IMG/VR virus record: IMGVR_UViG_3300005537_000001
Location: 62,001 to 126,000 of that record
Strand: one strand, 5' to 3'
DNA length: 64,000 bases
DNA from: a virus
Both the position numbers and the translations under genes were made by a program. Below, in pieces: positions 8,342 to 16,802 of this stretch. The notes beneath the pieces are model-generated. The model had not been told where the DNA came from and did not search any database. It saw only the letters and a program-made list of their open reading frames with translations. The stretch's first letter is position 1; each line of letters opens with the position of its first letter.

Positions 8342-9423
8342 AAGCCAAGAAAGAAACAACCCTTTTCACCGTGTTGACTGGATCACATCTCTACGGTAAC
8401 GCGAGCGAAACATCGGATTTTGACTACAAGGCCGTCTGCGTCCCTCCTCTCGATGAACTGCTTCTCAACACCAAGATAACAAACCGCAAGGAAAAACCGG
8501 TTGGTCTCAAGCAAGGTGATAAGATGGCGGCCGGTGAAGCTGAAACCGAATATCTTCCGCTCCAAGTTTTCCTCGATGACTTCTTCAATGGTCAAACCTA
8601 CGCCCTTGAGGTAGCCTTCGCGGTGAAGCAGGGAAAGTTTGAGCTCTTCTCGCCCAATGATCGAGATACGTTAGAAGCATCTACTTCCCGCGATATCGAC
8701 ATCGATCCAGGCTATATTAGGGATATTATTTCCGATCTCATAAATCTTTATCTCACGAAAAACGTCAAGAAGATGGTTGGTTACGCGGTATCGCAGTCCA
8801 AGCTGTATGGTTTGAAGACTCAGCGCTACACTTCGTTGAACGAAGCTTTGTGCATCATCGAGGAATATTCGCACGACTTCTTGAGTCCAAATGACAACAA
8901 TGAGAAGCTTACCTTCAATGATTCGCCAATTCTTCTCGCTCGACTGCTTGCGCTACCACACATCAAGGAAATTCAAATCTTCAATGCTGATGGTGGAAGC
9001 GCGCTTGCACCAGCTCTCGAAATCTGCGGAAAGCAATATCCGTACACGAGTCGAATTTCTACCGTCGTAAAATCAATGCTGAAAACAGTTGGTGATTATG
9101 GTGCCCGCGTTAAGGAGTTCGACGGGCAGGGTGTTGATTGGAAAGCGCTATCCCATGCCATCAGGATAACTGATCAGGTTCTCGAGTTGTGCAGCACAGG
9201 TTTTCTCACATTTCCACGCCCGAACGCTCAGTTCTTATTGGATGTAAAGACCGGGAAATTGACGCTTGACGAGGCGACAGACTACCTCAATGCCGCATTT
9301 GCGAAGGTGGATGATGCGATTATCACCTCAAAATTGCAAGAACGGACGCCTGAACTAGAGAAAAAATTCAGGGAATGGAAAATTCAGGTTCTCAGGTCAA
9401 TCTACGGAGTTGACGTTGGATAA
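8338..9423 (+). CDS. RlaP-like nucleotidyltransferase (RNA repair family)
   Basis: 361 aa. TGSHLYGNASETSDFDYKAV is the pol-beta nucleotidyltransferase signature of the RlaP family (GSHLYG...SDxDxKG), with a helical C-terminal region. Related proteins sit in RNA-repair contexts. Here it shares an operon with the CCA-adding enzyme, so a role in tRNA end repair is plausible but unproven. Confidence 0.75.
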   Translation: MKAKKETTLFTVLTGSHLYGNASETSDFDYKAVCVPPLDELLLNTKITNRKEKPVGLKQGDKMAAGEAETEYLPLQVFLDDFFNGQTYALEVAFAVKQGKFELFSPNDRDTLEASTSRDIDIDPGYIRDIISDLINLYLTKNVKKMVGYAVSQSKLYGLKTQRYTSLNEALCIIEEYSHDFLSPNDNNEKLTFNDSPILLARLLALPHIKEIQIFNADGGSALAPALEICGKQYPYTSRISTVVKSMLKTVGDYGARVKEFDGQGVDWKALSHAIRITDQVLELCSTGFLTFPRPNAQFLLDVKTGKLTLDEATDYLNAAFAKVDDAIITSKLQERTPELEKKFREWKIQVLRSIYGVDVG

Positions 9424-9736
9424 AACCAAAAGCTTTCTTTGGATGCTGCTCGGCGCGCTCGTCGTACTAAGCTTGTCAGACTTCGTGATAACGCGCTCCA
9501 TCATTTTCCAGGTTGGCAACGGTGGTGAGGCCAATCCGCTTCTCAAGCTTGCCATCGATCGGTTTGGGGTCAACTTCATCGCTTACTTCAAGATCGCAAC
9601 TCTCGCGCTTATGGCAGGTTGCATATACTTTGGCAGACCATTTGTGTATAATCGCATTCGGATAGCTTTGATCGCGCTGAACGCTGGAGCTATCGCGATA
9701 GTTTGTTACGGATTTTTCTGCCTGTTGAGCATTTAG
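9416..9736 (+). CDS. Membrane protein (DUF5658-like)
   Basis: 106 aa from TTG 9416, which has GGAG six bases upstream; TTG 9410 is an alternative. Three TM segments. The DFVITRSI...GGEANPLL pattern resembles small DUF5658 membrane proteins. Function unknown. Confidence 0.55.
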   Translation: MDKTKSFLWMLLGALVVLSLSDFVITRSIIFQVGNGGEANPLLKLAIDRFGVNFIAYFKIATLALMAGCIYFGRPFVYNRIRIALIALNAGAIAIVCYGFFCLLSI

Positions 9737-9743
9737 GAGAAAG

Positions 9744-10250
9744 ATGATGTCGCACGGTGAAGTCTCCACCCCTCCAAGCAAGGGTATCGTTCGGATACTT
9801 GAGCTCGCTTTATTCAACGTTCGTTGGATACTCATTCCATTTTACTTCGGTCTGGTAGCCGTTCTTTTCTATTACGGCATCGCCTACTTTCATGAGCTGA
9901 TGATGTTTCTTCGCGCCGCGTCTTTGAACATCGAGCAGGTAAAGATATTCGCGCTTGACACCATTGACATCGTCATGGTCGCAAATCTCATCAAGATGAT
10001 TATTACCGGATCCTACAATTCCTTCGTAACCAAGGGGCACGGATATACCGGTGAAAACGTTAGCAGCGGAGAGCTTAAGATAAAAATCGCCACAAGCGTG
10101 GTCGTGCTTAGCATGATTCATCTGCTCAAAACCTTCATCGGCACTGAGGAATCATGGTTGATGATTGAGAAACAGCTGATAATTTTCGGCGCGTTCGTCG
10201 TGACGGCGCTCGTTCTTGCCGTCATTGAATACATCCACAACAGGAGTTGA
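9744..10250 (+). CDS. YqhA/UPF0114-family membrane protein
   Basis: 168 aa. Four TM segments. VMVANLIKMIITGSYNSFV matches the UPF0114 core (MVANLI-MV--GGYE-FV), and the VVLSMIHLLKTF helix fits too. AGGAG precedes ATG 9744. Bacterial members are inner-membrane proteins of unclear role. Confidence 0.7.
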   Translation: MMSHGEVSTPPSKGIVRILELALFNVRWILIPFYFGLVAVLFYYGIAYFHELMMFLRAASLNIEQVKIFALDTIDIVMVANLIKMIITGSYNSFVTKGHGYTGENVSSGELKIKIATSVVVLSMIHLLKTFIGTEESWLMIEKQLIIFGAFVVTALVLAVIEYIHNRS

Positions 10251-10251
10251 A

Positions 10252-10740
10252 ATGAAATTTATCTTCGCGCTTCTCGTATCGGTCGCTCTAGCTGCATGCG
10301 GTGGGCATCATCACTCGCGCGCAAAGCTAGCTTACGGTGGTGGCAATGTAAAAGAATATCGGGTTCAGCAATCCGATAATTCTTGGATGTATTGGTATGT
10401 CCTTTACTCAAGCATGGACCATCAAACAAGCGTATACTACTATCGAAGCTCAACCCCACTCACGAGCTACAGTTCTGCAAGCTTTACCAGAGCGGCGGGA
10501 AATCAGCTTCCGGATGAAGTAGCTTCCGAAGTTGGGCGCGGACAAGAGGTTGGTGAACAGCAGCTTAACGAGCAGGAACTCCCGGGAAGCGTTGAACAAG
10601 ATGTAGCAGCTCAACAGGAGGCGTATTCAGAATATGAAGCTACGCAAAATGCAGCTGATTCGGAGTCAAGCGCGCCTCCTTCTGATTCTTCACCATCTTC
10701 TGACTCAAGCTCTTCAGACAGCAGCTCTTCTTCAGATTAA
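10252..10740 (+). CDS. Lipoprotein with Ser-rich tail
   Basis: 162 aa. Signal peptide with lipobox LAAC at residues 12-15, so mature protein starts at Cys15 and is lipidated. The C-terminal 30 residues are nearly all Ser/Asp/Pro. Phage lipoproteins often act in superinfection exclusion at the cell surface; that role is inferred only from type. AGGAG precedes the ATG. Confidence 0.75.
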   Translation: MKFIFALLVSVALAACGGHHHSRAKLAYGGGNVKEYRVQQSDNSWMYWYVLYSSMDHQTSVYYYRSSTPLTSYSSASFTRAAGNQLPDEVASEVGRGQEVGEQQLNEQELPGSVEQDVAAQQEAYSEYEATQNAADSESSAPPSDSSPSSDSSSSDSSSSSD

Positions 10741-10751
10741 GAGAGGATAAC

Positions 10752-10961
10752 ATGGGAAACAAAGTCATAGTGCTGAAATTTAGCTCACCGCTGCTGTTGG
10801 ACACCGGTGTTATTCGTTCAACGATATTCGTTGATGAGGCGAAGGGACAGCGGGCGATTGATGAGGTGCGACGGGTCATTGATGGAATGTATGAGGATGA
10901 GCGCTTCGTTCGTGGTCGATTCGTTATTTCGGAAATTACCACGCTGTGGGAAGATACATGA
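10752..10961 (+). CDS. Hypothetical small protein
   Basis: 69 aa, AGAGGA before the ATG, ATGA overlap with the next gene. Compact alpha/beta (KVIVLKFSSPLLL). The following gene has a similar size and layout (IVLQV...A.KI.VLMNEAY), so the two may be distant paralogues. Confidence 0.6.
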   Translation: MGNKVIVLKFSSPLLLDTGVIRSTIFVDEAKGQRAIDEVRRVIDGMYEDERFVRGRFVISEITTLWEDT

Positions 10962-11161
10962 TCGAATGGGAATTCATCGCGGATGAGCTCAACACGAAAG
11001 TAGGTAAAGCCATTTTCGCAATCGGTGGTAAATCTATCGTACTTCAAGTTGACAGCTTTGCCCATGCCCACAAGATTTCGGTGTTAATGAATGAAGCGTA
11101 TATGACCGGCCGGGCAACTGGAATAGCTGAAGTTAAAAGCTTGGTTAGGAATTTTTCTTAA
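10958..11161 (+). CDS. Hypothetical small protein
   Basis: 67 aa from ATG 10958 (ATGA overlap). Beta-rich start then helix. Its end overlaps the opposite-strand gene by 17 bp, so this is the end of a + strand run. Confidence 0.55.
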   Translation: MIEWEFIADELNTKVGKAIFAIGGKSIVLQVDSFAHAHKISVLMNEAYMTGRATGIAEVKSLVRNFS

Positions 11162-11576
11162 GGCGAATTGCAACGCCTTCTGGAATAGGTACAACTCGTC
11201 GGCGTCTAACCTTCGACTTGTTCATTCCGTCGTAGTTGAAAGCATGACCAACTATTCGAGCGACGTAGGTTGTATCGAAGGTTCGATAGAGGGGAGCGCA
11301 GCGCTCAGTTAATCCCTGCTTAGCAACTTCAACGCTAAGTGGGTGATCATCTGACTTGCTGTAAAACCACTTTGTGACTACGCTAAGAAATTCCTGAACT
11401 GGAACATTTTCCTGTTCGGCAAAATCGAGCACGTAAGCACCAATTTCAGTCGGCGTAATTTGATCGATAATGCAAAGATAGATTTCGCGCTTATATTCTA
11501 GCAGTGACATGAAGTGTAGATTTGAACGCTCATTTATCTGTTCTATCTTCAGCTCCGGAATTCGCTTTTTGGTCAA
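11145..11576 (-). CDS. Hypothetical protein, minus strand
   Basis: 143 aa from TTG 11576, preceded on the minus strand by GGGAG. One of only two minus-strand genes in the window. Helical middle; C-terminal basic patch KSKVRRRRVVP suggests nucleic-acid binding. Possibly a regulator of the divergent + promoter, by position only. Confidence 0.6.
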   Translation of the reverse strand: MTKKRIPELKIEQINERSNLHFMSLLEYKREIYLCIIDQITPTEIGAYVLDFAEQENVPVQEFLSVVTKWFYSKSDDHPLSVEVAKQGLTERCAPLYRTFDTTYVARIVGHAFNYDGMNKSKVRRRRVVPIPEGVAIRLKKNS

Positions 11577-11648
11577 ACTGGATCTCCCAGGTTACAATAT
11601 TGTTTGAAATATTTAATCAGACGCTGACCTGTAGCAGGATAAAATAAA

Positions 11649-11677
11649 TGTACTTTTCAGGTCTAGCGTGATAGAAT
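11649..11677 (+). promoter_or_regulatory. Predicted promoter
   Basis: -35 TGTACT (11649-11654), 17 bp, -10 TAGAAT (11672-11677). Lies in the divergent 126-bp gap 11577-11702, which otherwise holds only AT-rich sequence and the SD AAGGAG. Confidence 0.7.
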
Positions 11678-11702
11678 TCTTCTACTGAACAAGGAGATGA
11701 TC

Positions 11703-11942
11703 ATGTGGCAAGGTGACTTCGTTCAAAAACCTGAAGCTTCAGTTCGTGAAAAGCTGCTCGCGCAGCGGGCAGAGCTGGTGAAGCAAGTCAAGGCAGTTCA
11801 GGCGCGCAAGTTTCCCAAGGGTGCCGACATCGAGCAACTCAAGCGCTTTCAGAAGAAGGACCTTCTCGAGCTGGCCGCAAAGATCGTCAAGATTGACAAC
11901 AAGCTTGGACGCAACGAAGGCGTCAAGATGCTTCGGGTGTAG
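11703..11942 (+). CDS. Small coiled-coil-like protein
   Basis: 79 aa. ATG 11703 is seven bases after AAGGAG; the ATG at 11697 is too close. Lys/Leu/Gln-rich helices across almost the whole length. Ends in TAG. No family recognised. Confidence 0.6.
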   Translation: MWQGDFVQKPEASVREKLLAQRAELVKQVKAVQARKFPKGADIEQLKRFQKKDLLELAAKIVKIDNKLGRNEGVKMLRV

Positions 11943-11943
11943 C

Positions 11944-12159
11944 TTGATTCTCGAGGGTAAAACCGGAAAAGGTAAAAACCGGATTCGTGAAAATGGATCC
12001 GAGTGGGTTCTCCTTCAAGAAGCCGATCACGTCATGTTTAACCCCGAACGCGGTCCTTGGCTTCTCATTCGCCCAGCTGCAAGAACCGACGACGCCAAGG
12101 ATCGGTGGATTCACTCAAAGCACGATGTTGACTTCCGCATCCTCCCAGACCCAATTTAA
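11944..12159 (+). CDS. Hypothetical small protein
   Basis: 71 aa from TTG 11944, directly after the previous TAG. Basic N-terminus (GKTGKGKNRIR), then PERGPWLLIRPAA. Its TAA stop lies inside the first TTTAACAATAAT box, as does the stop of the gene before the ligase promoter. Confidence 0.5.
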   Translation: MILEGKTGKGKNRIRENGSEWVLLQEADHVMFNPERGPWLLIRPAARTDDAKDRWIHSKHDVDFRILPDPI

Positions 12160-12185
12160 CAATAATGCTCCATTTAACATAATGC
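12153..12185 (+). promoter_or_regulatory. Paired operator-like boxes upstream of promoter
   Basis: AATTTAACAATAATGC (12153-12168) and ATTTAACATAATGC (12172-12185), four bases apart and 17 bp upstream of a -35. The same pair recurs before two other promoters (14861-14891, 23428-23467) in varied order and spacing, so they look like binding sites for a shared regulator. Confidence 0.6.
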
Positions 12186-12202
12186 GCTGTCTCACGAAGA
12201 AG

Positions 12203-12230
12203 TGTACTTTCATCAGGTTCAGTGTAGAAT
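12203..12230 (+). promoter_or_regulatory. Predicted promoter
   Basis: -35 TGTACT (12203-12208), 16 bp, -10 TAGAAT (12225-12230), with the segment CAGGTTCAGTGTA shared with the ligase promoter at 14897. Confidence 0.7.
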
Positions 12231-12265
12231 AGGCATACGAATTGAAACTGATGAGGATACATTCG

Positions 12266-12616
12266 ATGAATAGCAAAGTGAACGTGAATGAGTCCAAGGT
12301 GTTGAGCATCCTTAACCAGATCTCTCACCTCACTCTCGAAGACATGTTGGTGCTGAACAAGGGTTTGGTTCAGATGATCAACCAAAAGTCGCGTCTCTCC
12401 CATCTCGAAGCTTCCATGAAGTTCACGCCTGGTCAGATCATCAAGTTTACCAAGCTGGGTCGTGGGCGCGACGCCGGAACGCACTTCATCAAGATCGAAG
12501 GTTTCAACCGAGCCGGCACCGCGGTTAAGGGATATCCGGTGCATCCCACCTCCTACGAGAAAATTCCTGGTCCGAGTTGGACGGTATCCACCACTTCCTG
12601 CACGTTGGTCAAGTAA
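12266..12616 (+). CDS. Hypothetical protein
   Basis: 116 aa from ATG 12266 with GAGG upstream. Helical N-terminal half (about residues 1-50). C-terminal half beta-rich with KFTPGQIIKFTK, like a small SH3-type barrel. First gene after the boxed promoter. Unknown function. Confidence 0.65.
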   Translation: MNSKVNVNESKVLSILNQISHLTLEDMLVLNKGLVQMINQKSRLSHLEASMKFTPGQIIKFTKLGRGRDAGTHFIKIEGFNRAGTAVKGYPVHPTSYEKIPGPSWTVSTTSCTLVK

Positions 12617-12861
12617 TGGCTAACGTGCTGAAGGTTTCGGGAACCAATTGGTTGTGCATGCAGGTGGGATCAAGGTGGATTCCGATTTGCCAGCTTACGA
12701 GCGAGCAGATCAAATCGTACGACGAGGTCGCGCGAATGGATCCACACGTCCGACACGTCAAAAGTAGACCACCTTGCGACTGCGGTGCGTTGGATTTTAG
12801 CCAGGGTCCACTACCCCACGCGATTGGTTGTTCATCGAAATTCGTGGGAGATAAATCTTGA
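12616..12861 (+). CDS. Hypothetical protein with CDCG motif
   Basis: 81 aa, TAATG coupling. Contains CDCGALDF near residue 60 and a later HAIGC, possibly one metal site. No family recognised. Confidence 0.6.
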   Translation: MANVLKVSGTNWLCMQVGSRWIPICQLTSEQIKSYDEVARMDPHVRHVKSRPPCDCGALDFSQGPLPHAIGCSSKFVGDKS

Positions 12862-13115
12862 GCAAAAATCTTTCTTCGGCAGTTTGGCCGGCGATCTTCA
12901 ACAGCTCAGCCGCGCTGAAAACTCGAGATCCAATCTCCCTCTGCAATGACCTTCTGTTGGCGTGGGCGATGGTCAAAAGCAGGGCATCAAATTTCGCCCC
13001 TCATCCCAGGCTTGGAGCCACATTTGAGGCGGCGAAAAAGCAGCTAGGAATTCCGAGCACTTCACCAACTTATCTCGCGTACCATCTCAAGATGCTCCAG
13101 GAGAAAGCGGCATGA
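12858..13115 (+). CDS. Hypothetical small helical protein
   Basis: 85 aa, TTG start overlapping the previous stop, TGA overlapping the next ATG. Mostly helical. No motif recognised. Confidence 0.6.
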   Translation: MSKNLSSAVWPAIFNSSAALKTRDPISLCNDLLLAWAMVKSRASNFAPHPRLGATFEAAKKQLGIPSTSPTYLAYHLKMLQEKAA

Positions 13116-13705
13116 GCAAGCGACAGGATACCCAGCTTCTGAAGCTTTTAACCCCCGAGTTGAAGGCCAAGGTTGAACAGAAGACGAAGGAGTGCTTCGC
13201 GGCAGCGGCCAAGCACTTCAAGACCGAATTTCCGGATTTGGAAATTCGCTACGACATCAAGAACTGGACCGGTGGAATTGCCTACCGCGGCCGAAATCTG
13301 GTTCGCTACAACCTTATCCTTCTAGTAGAGAACGAGAAGCACTTCATCGAAAACATCGTGCCTCACGAGGTCGCCCACATTGTGGTCAACAAGACCGCGC
13401 GGTTGGAACCGGGTGACAAGCGGAAACGGATCATGCCTCACGGCAAGGAGTGGAAGTTCGTGATGACGGAAATCTTCAAGGTGCCCGCCAATCCCAAGCA
13501 CACGTATGACTGCTCGTCTATCGAGAAAAATTCGAAACGGAAGAGTTCGAGGCGGGCCCGAGTTGAGAACGCGCTCAACGTCATCAGCTCCGTGGTTCGC
13601 CGAGCTAACAAGAAGTTTACCCCTGAGGAGCTCGCCCGGTTCCATCGTGAGGTCTTCAACATATTCAGCGTCTTTGGGTCAAATCACGAGCGGGAAGCAG
13701 CATGA
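13112..13705 (+). CDS. SprT-like zinc metalloprotease domain protein
   Basis: 197 aa. NIVPHEVAHIVV gives the HExxH zinc site (about residues 90-94) and PHGKEWKFVM the third His (HGxxW) as in SprT/Spartan. SprT-type proteins degrade DNA-crosslinked proteins or act as metallopeptidases. No clear C-terminal zinc ribbon; the tail is basic and helical. Confidence 0.75.
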   Translation: MSKRQDTQLLKLLTPELKAKVEQKTKECFAAAAKHFKTEFPDLEIRYDIKNWTGGIAYRGRNLVRYNLILLVENEKHFIENIVPHEVAHIVVNKTARLEPGDKRKRIMPHGKEWKFVMTEIFKVPANPKHTYDCSSIEKNSKRKSSRRARVENALNVISSVVRRANKKFTPEELARFHREVFNIFSVFGSNHEREAA

Positions 13706-13872
13706 GCGCAGCTCGCTTCATTTTGGCTATTCAGCCCTATCGTCCACCAGTTTCAAACCCCGAAACTGAACGACTTCTGCGTGAGGCGATCAAGATCATC
13801 CACGCGAATTCCCGGAACATCAACAAGGATTGGCTTGCTCGCGCGCGAGCCCACATTGGGAGATTGAAATGA
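13702..13872 (+). CDS. Hypothetical small protein
   Basis: 56 aa, ATGA overlaps at both ends. Helical basic C-terminal half. Unknown. Confidence 0.5.
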   Translation: MSAARFILAIQPYRPPVSNPETERLLREAIKIIHANSRNINKDWLARARAHIGRLK

Positions 13873-14042
13873 GCAGAATGCAAATTGTTCTTGAGAACAG
13901 TCCCGATTCGGTGATTTACCGTTCGGATCCGATTGAGGTTACCGAAACAATGGATATCACCGAAGTGGTTATCCAAGTTCTGCAAAATGACTGCATCGAT
14001 TTAGCCGTAGGTGACACACTCAAAATTATGGAGCTAACATGA
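13869..14042 (+). CDS. Hypothetical small protein
   Basis: 57 aa, ATGA overlaps at both ends. Acidic, beta-rich (IVLENSPDSVIY...EVVIQVLQ). Unknown. Confidence 0.55.
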   Translation: MSRMQIVLENSPDSVIYRSDPIEVTETMDITEVVIQVLQNDCIDLAVGDTLKIMELT

Positions 14043-14221
14043 TCATCATCGATTTGTATTCCATCGCTGGATTTCTCGTTGCCATTCTGGCAACGTTCAC
14101 CTTCAAGATGTGGCATTTGCCGCTAATTCAGTGGTTCGTGGCATTTTTGCTCGCGATGTTCGCGTGGCCGTTAGCCGCGCTGATAATTTTTGTTTACCGC
14201 TTAGATAAACACGGTACGTGA
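14039..14221 (+). CDS. Small membrane protein, two TM segments
   Basis: 60 aa with two hydrophobic helices (about residues 5-25 and 30-52) and a short charged end. Overlaps the previous gene by ATGA. Confidence 0.6.
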   Translation: MIIIDLYSIAGFLVAILATFTFKMWHLPLIQWFVAFLLAMFAWPLAALIIFVYRLDKHGT

Positions 14222-14228
14222 GGAGATT

Positions 14229-14612
14229 ATGGGCTACCGAACGGTTGTTATTCTGTACAATGATCAAGCTCATGAATGGGAGAATGATCCGAAGCTTGGA
14301 GAGAAGATTTCTCGGGCAATGCACGAGGTAGCCCAAAGATCAGAACCATCAAGCTTGTCATATTCTACCGGAGCATCAATTCATTACGGAAATGTTGTGG
14401 AGTGCGCTCATGCCGATGGAGAAACTCTCGCGATGATCGAGAGCTACAGCTTCTATCCACTCGCGTATGGGTCGTGGCATTCCGGTAAATCGATCATCAA
14501 GCAGAAGCTGGAACTGCTCACGCGTGCTGCCGAGACGATGGGATACCATTTGGTAAAGAATAAACCCGAGCCGGAAATCGTCGGCACGAATCACGACGGA
14601 CACGACATCTGA
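14229..14612 (+). CDS. Hypothetical protein
   Basis: 127 aa, GAGGAG before the ATG. Alpha/beta; several His near the C-terminus (GTNHDGHD). No family recognised. Confidence 0.65.
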   Translation: MGYRTVVILYNDQAHEWENDPKLGEKISRAMHEVAQRSEPSSLSYSTGASIHYGNVVECAHADGETLAMIESYSFYPLAYGSWHSGKSIIKQKLELLTRAAETMGYHLVKNKPEPEIVGTNHDGHDI

Positions 14613-14866
14613 TGCCGAAGCTAAAGCTGCGCGATCGATACGTGGTTGAGGATGGAATACCTATCATCCGCCAAATCAACCGAACAACAGGGGCACCCAT
14701 TCCAACTGAGCGGGAAAAGCAGGCTGCGATCGATAGGTATCATGCCTCACGCATGATCATCGACCAAAGCTGGGCTTCTCAGATGATTGAAGTCGAATTC
14801 GAACCAGAAGATTTGGATGTCAAGCTTGACGTCTGGGATCACAGCCGCAACCTCTGGCCAATTTAA
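14612..14866 (+). CDS. Hypothetical protein
   Basis: 84 aa, TGATG coupling. Charged, acidic C-terminal half. Its TAA is inside the first operator-like box of the ligase promoter, like the gene ending at 12159; both end in Pro-Ile. Confidence 0.6.
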   Translation: MPKLKLRDRYVVEDGIPIIRQINRTTGAPIPTEREKQAAIDRYHASRMIIDQSWASQMIEVEFEPEDLDVKLDVWDHSRNLWPI

Positions 14867-14891
14867 CATAATGTGCATTTAACAATAATGC
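14861..14891 (+). promoter_or_regulatory. Paired operator-like boxes
   Basis: ATTTAACATAATG (14861-14873) and ATTTAACAATAATGC (14877-14891), order reversed relative to 12153-12185, ending 5 bp before the -35. Confidence 0.6.
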
Positions 14892-14896
14892 GATTG

Positions 14897-14924
14897 TGTA
14901 CTTCTGTCAGGTTCAGTGTATAAT
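14897..14924 (+). promoter_or_regulatory. Predicted promoter of the DNA ligase gene
   Basis: -35 TGTACT (14897-14902), 16 bp, -10 TATAAT (14919-14924), an almost exact copy of the 12203 promoter core. Confidence 0.75.
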
Positions 14925-14953
14925 ATCTTTACGCTGACAAACACGAGGATGGT

Positions 14954-16255
14954 ATGACAAATTTCGTCAAGGTGATTAAGGCTTGTGAAAGCGCAAGCGG
15001 AGCTGGAACCAAGGAGACCATCAAGGCCGCCCTGAAGACAGCAGATCCTACTGCGGTTCGCCTCATCGCGGAAGCCCTCAACCCATACCGCGTCTTCGGT
15101 ATCCGGAAGTACGATCGACCAAAGGCTTACGGAGCTGCTCCGAAATCCGCAGCATCATTCAACGTTTGGTTTGATCTCCTCGACAAGCTGGCCTCACGTG
15201 AGCTTACGGGAAATGCCGCTTCGATCGCGGTAACCACCGACCTTGCTTGCTACGATGTGGAGACGGCTTCCTACCTCGAGCGTATCCTCGACAAGGACCT
15301 CAAGGCCGGCTTTAGCGCAGACACGGTCAACAAGATTCACAAGAACGCGATTCCCACCTTCGAGGTGATGCTTGCCGACAAGTGCGACACTCCGGAGGAG
15401 CTAGAAACTGAAATCACGTTCCCTTGCCAAGCTGATTTCAAATACGACGGCGAGCGGACAATCGCGGTCGTGAAGAAAGATTCCGTGATCTACTACTCGC
15501 GTAGCGGCAAGGAAGCTACCCACGTCAACGGTCTCTTCGATGATGAGCTTCAGCGCCTCCGTGATCTTTCCGGTGAAGACATCGTCCTCGATGGCGAACG
15601 CTACGCTTCTAACTTCACCGAGACGATGAACGCCAAAAAGAGTGGCAACGATGAGGCGAAGGCGAATCTCCGCTTCCGCGCCTTCTTCATGATGCCGCTC
15701 TCCGATTGGATCGCGCAGAAAACCAACATCACGATGAAGGCAGCTCGTGAGACCCTCATCTTCCTCCTCAAGAAAGCCAACTGCAAGAAGATCATCATCT
15801 CGGAAGGTCGGGAAGTCAAGAACTACCAGGACATGATGAATTACTGCAACGAGGCCATCGACAAGCACGGCGTCGAAGGTCTCATCTTGAAGAATTGGAA
15901 CTCACCCTATATCTGGGATCGCAAGCTGGCCTGGTGCAAGGTGAAGCGGTTTTTTGATGTTGATTGTCGCGTCGTCGGATTTTATCCTGGCCGGCCGAAG
16001 AGCCGGTTGGAAAATAGTCTTGGTGGCATCAACGTGGTTGGCTTCACCGAGGATGGTACCCGAGTTGAAGCCAACGTCGGAAGCGGGTTCAGCGATGAAC
16101 TCAGAACCGAGATATGGAACAACCAGAAGGCTTGGATGGGACGCACTGTGGTCATCAAGTACCAAGAAGTCAGCAAGTCCAAGAGCAAGGCGGTTGCTTC
16201 CCTGCGGTTCCCCACCTTCGAACGTGATCGTGACGACAAGGAAGTGGAGATCTAG
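14954..16255 (+). CDS. ATP-dependent DNA ligase
   Basis: 433 aa. Motif I is KYDGER (lysine adenylated by ATP) at about residue 163, followed by motif III-like VLDGERY, motif IV EGLILKN and motif V WCKVKRF of the nucleotidyltransferase superfamily. The C-terminal OB-fold region follows. It seals nicks during phage replication and repair. Helical N-terminal domain of about 150 residues. Ends in TAG, then the next ATG after two bases. Confidence 0.9.
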   Translation: MTNFVKVIKACESASGAGTKETIKAALKTADPTAVRLIAEALNPYRVFGIRKYDRPKAYGAAPKSAASFNVWFDLLDKLASRELTGNAASIAVTTDLACYDVETASYLERILDKDLKAGFSADTVNKIHKNAIPTFEVMLADKCDTPEELETEITFPCQADFKYDGERTIAVVKKDSVIYYSRSGKEATHVNGLFDDELQRLRDLSGEDIVLDGERYASNFTETMNAKKSGNDEAKANLRFRAFFMMPLSDWIAQKTNITMKAARETLIFLLKKANCKKIIISEGREVKNYQDMMNYCNEAIDKHGVEGLILKNWNSPYIWDRKLAWCKVKRFFDVDCRVVGFYPGRPKSRLENSLGGINVVGFTEDGTRVEANVGSGFSDELRTEIWNNQKAWMGRTVVIKYQEVSKSKSKAVASLRFPTFERDRDDKEVEI

Positions 16256-16257
16256 CG

Positions 16258-16560
16258 ATGAGCGAAATCGAGCTCCGTCGAGCCACGCCGGAAAACTCGG
16301 CCGCCATTCGTCAAGATATGGCGGAGGAAGAAGTCCATATCAGTAGGGGTGCCTACAATGGCAAGTGCAACATTATGCGTTGCATAACCGTACTTCCCGC
16401 TAACTGGTATAACGCCTCGACCCACGCCTACTACTGTCTAAATTGCGCGGACTACATCAATTCTTTTGATCACGTGATTTGCAGTTTCTGCGATCATGAT
16501 CTTTCCTTCGAGGAAAAGGATAATCTGAATCGGGAACTCTACAAGAGGTTGAAACCATGA
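16258..16560 (+). CDS. Zinc-finger-type protein
   Basis: 100 aa. A treble of Cys pairs: YYCLNC...CSFCDHD (about residues 61-83), a likely zinc site. Acidic N-terminus. Unknown function. Confidence 0.6.
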   Translation: MSEIELRRATPENSAAIRQDMAEEEVHISRGAYNGKCNIMRCITVLPANWYNASTHAYYCLNCADYINSFDHVICSFCDHDLSFEEKDNLNRELYKRLKP

Positions 16561-16802
16561 GCCGTAACGCGCTTGAAATTTTTCAAGCTGAAGATCCTGA
16601 AGGATTTCAACTGCTCCAAGTAGCTGCTCAGATGTCTCGAAGCGAGAAGGTTGATCCAATCGATCGGTTGGTTCTTCTAGCTGAAATATCAACGGCAGTT
16701 GGGCCGTACATGATTAAGGCAGCGGTTGAACAGCTCGCCGAAGAAGAAAAACCAAAATATGAATGGCGAAATGGAGCGCGGGTTCGCGTTAAAAATTCAT
16801 GA
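16557..16802 (+). CDS. Hypothetical helical protein
   Basis: 81 aa, ATGA overlap at both ends, mostly helical, basic at the end. Unknown. Confidence 0.6.
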   Translation: MSRNALEIFQAEDPEGFQLLQVAAQMSRSEKVDPIDRLVLLAEISTAVGPYMIKAAVEQLAEEEKPKYEWRNGARVRVKNS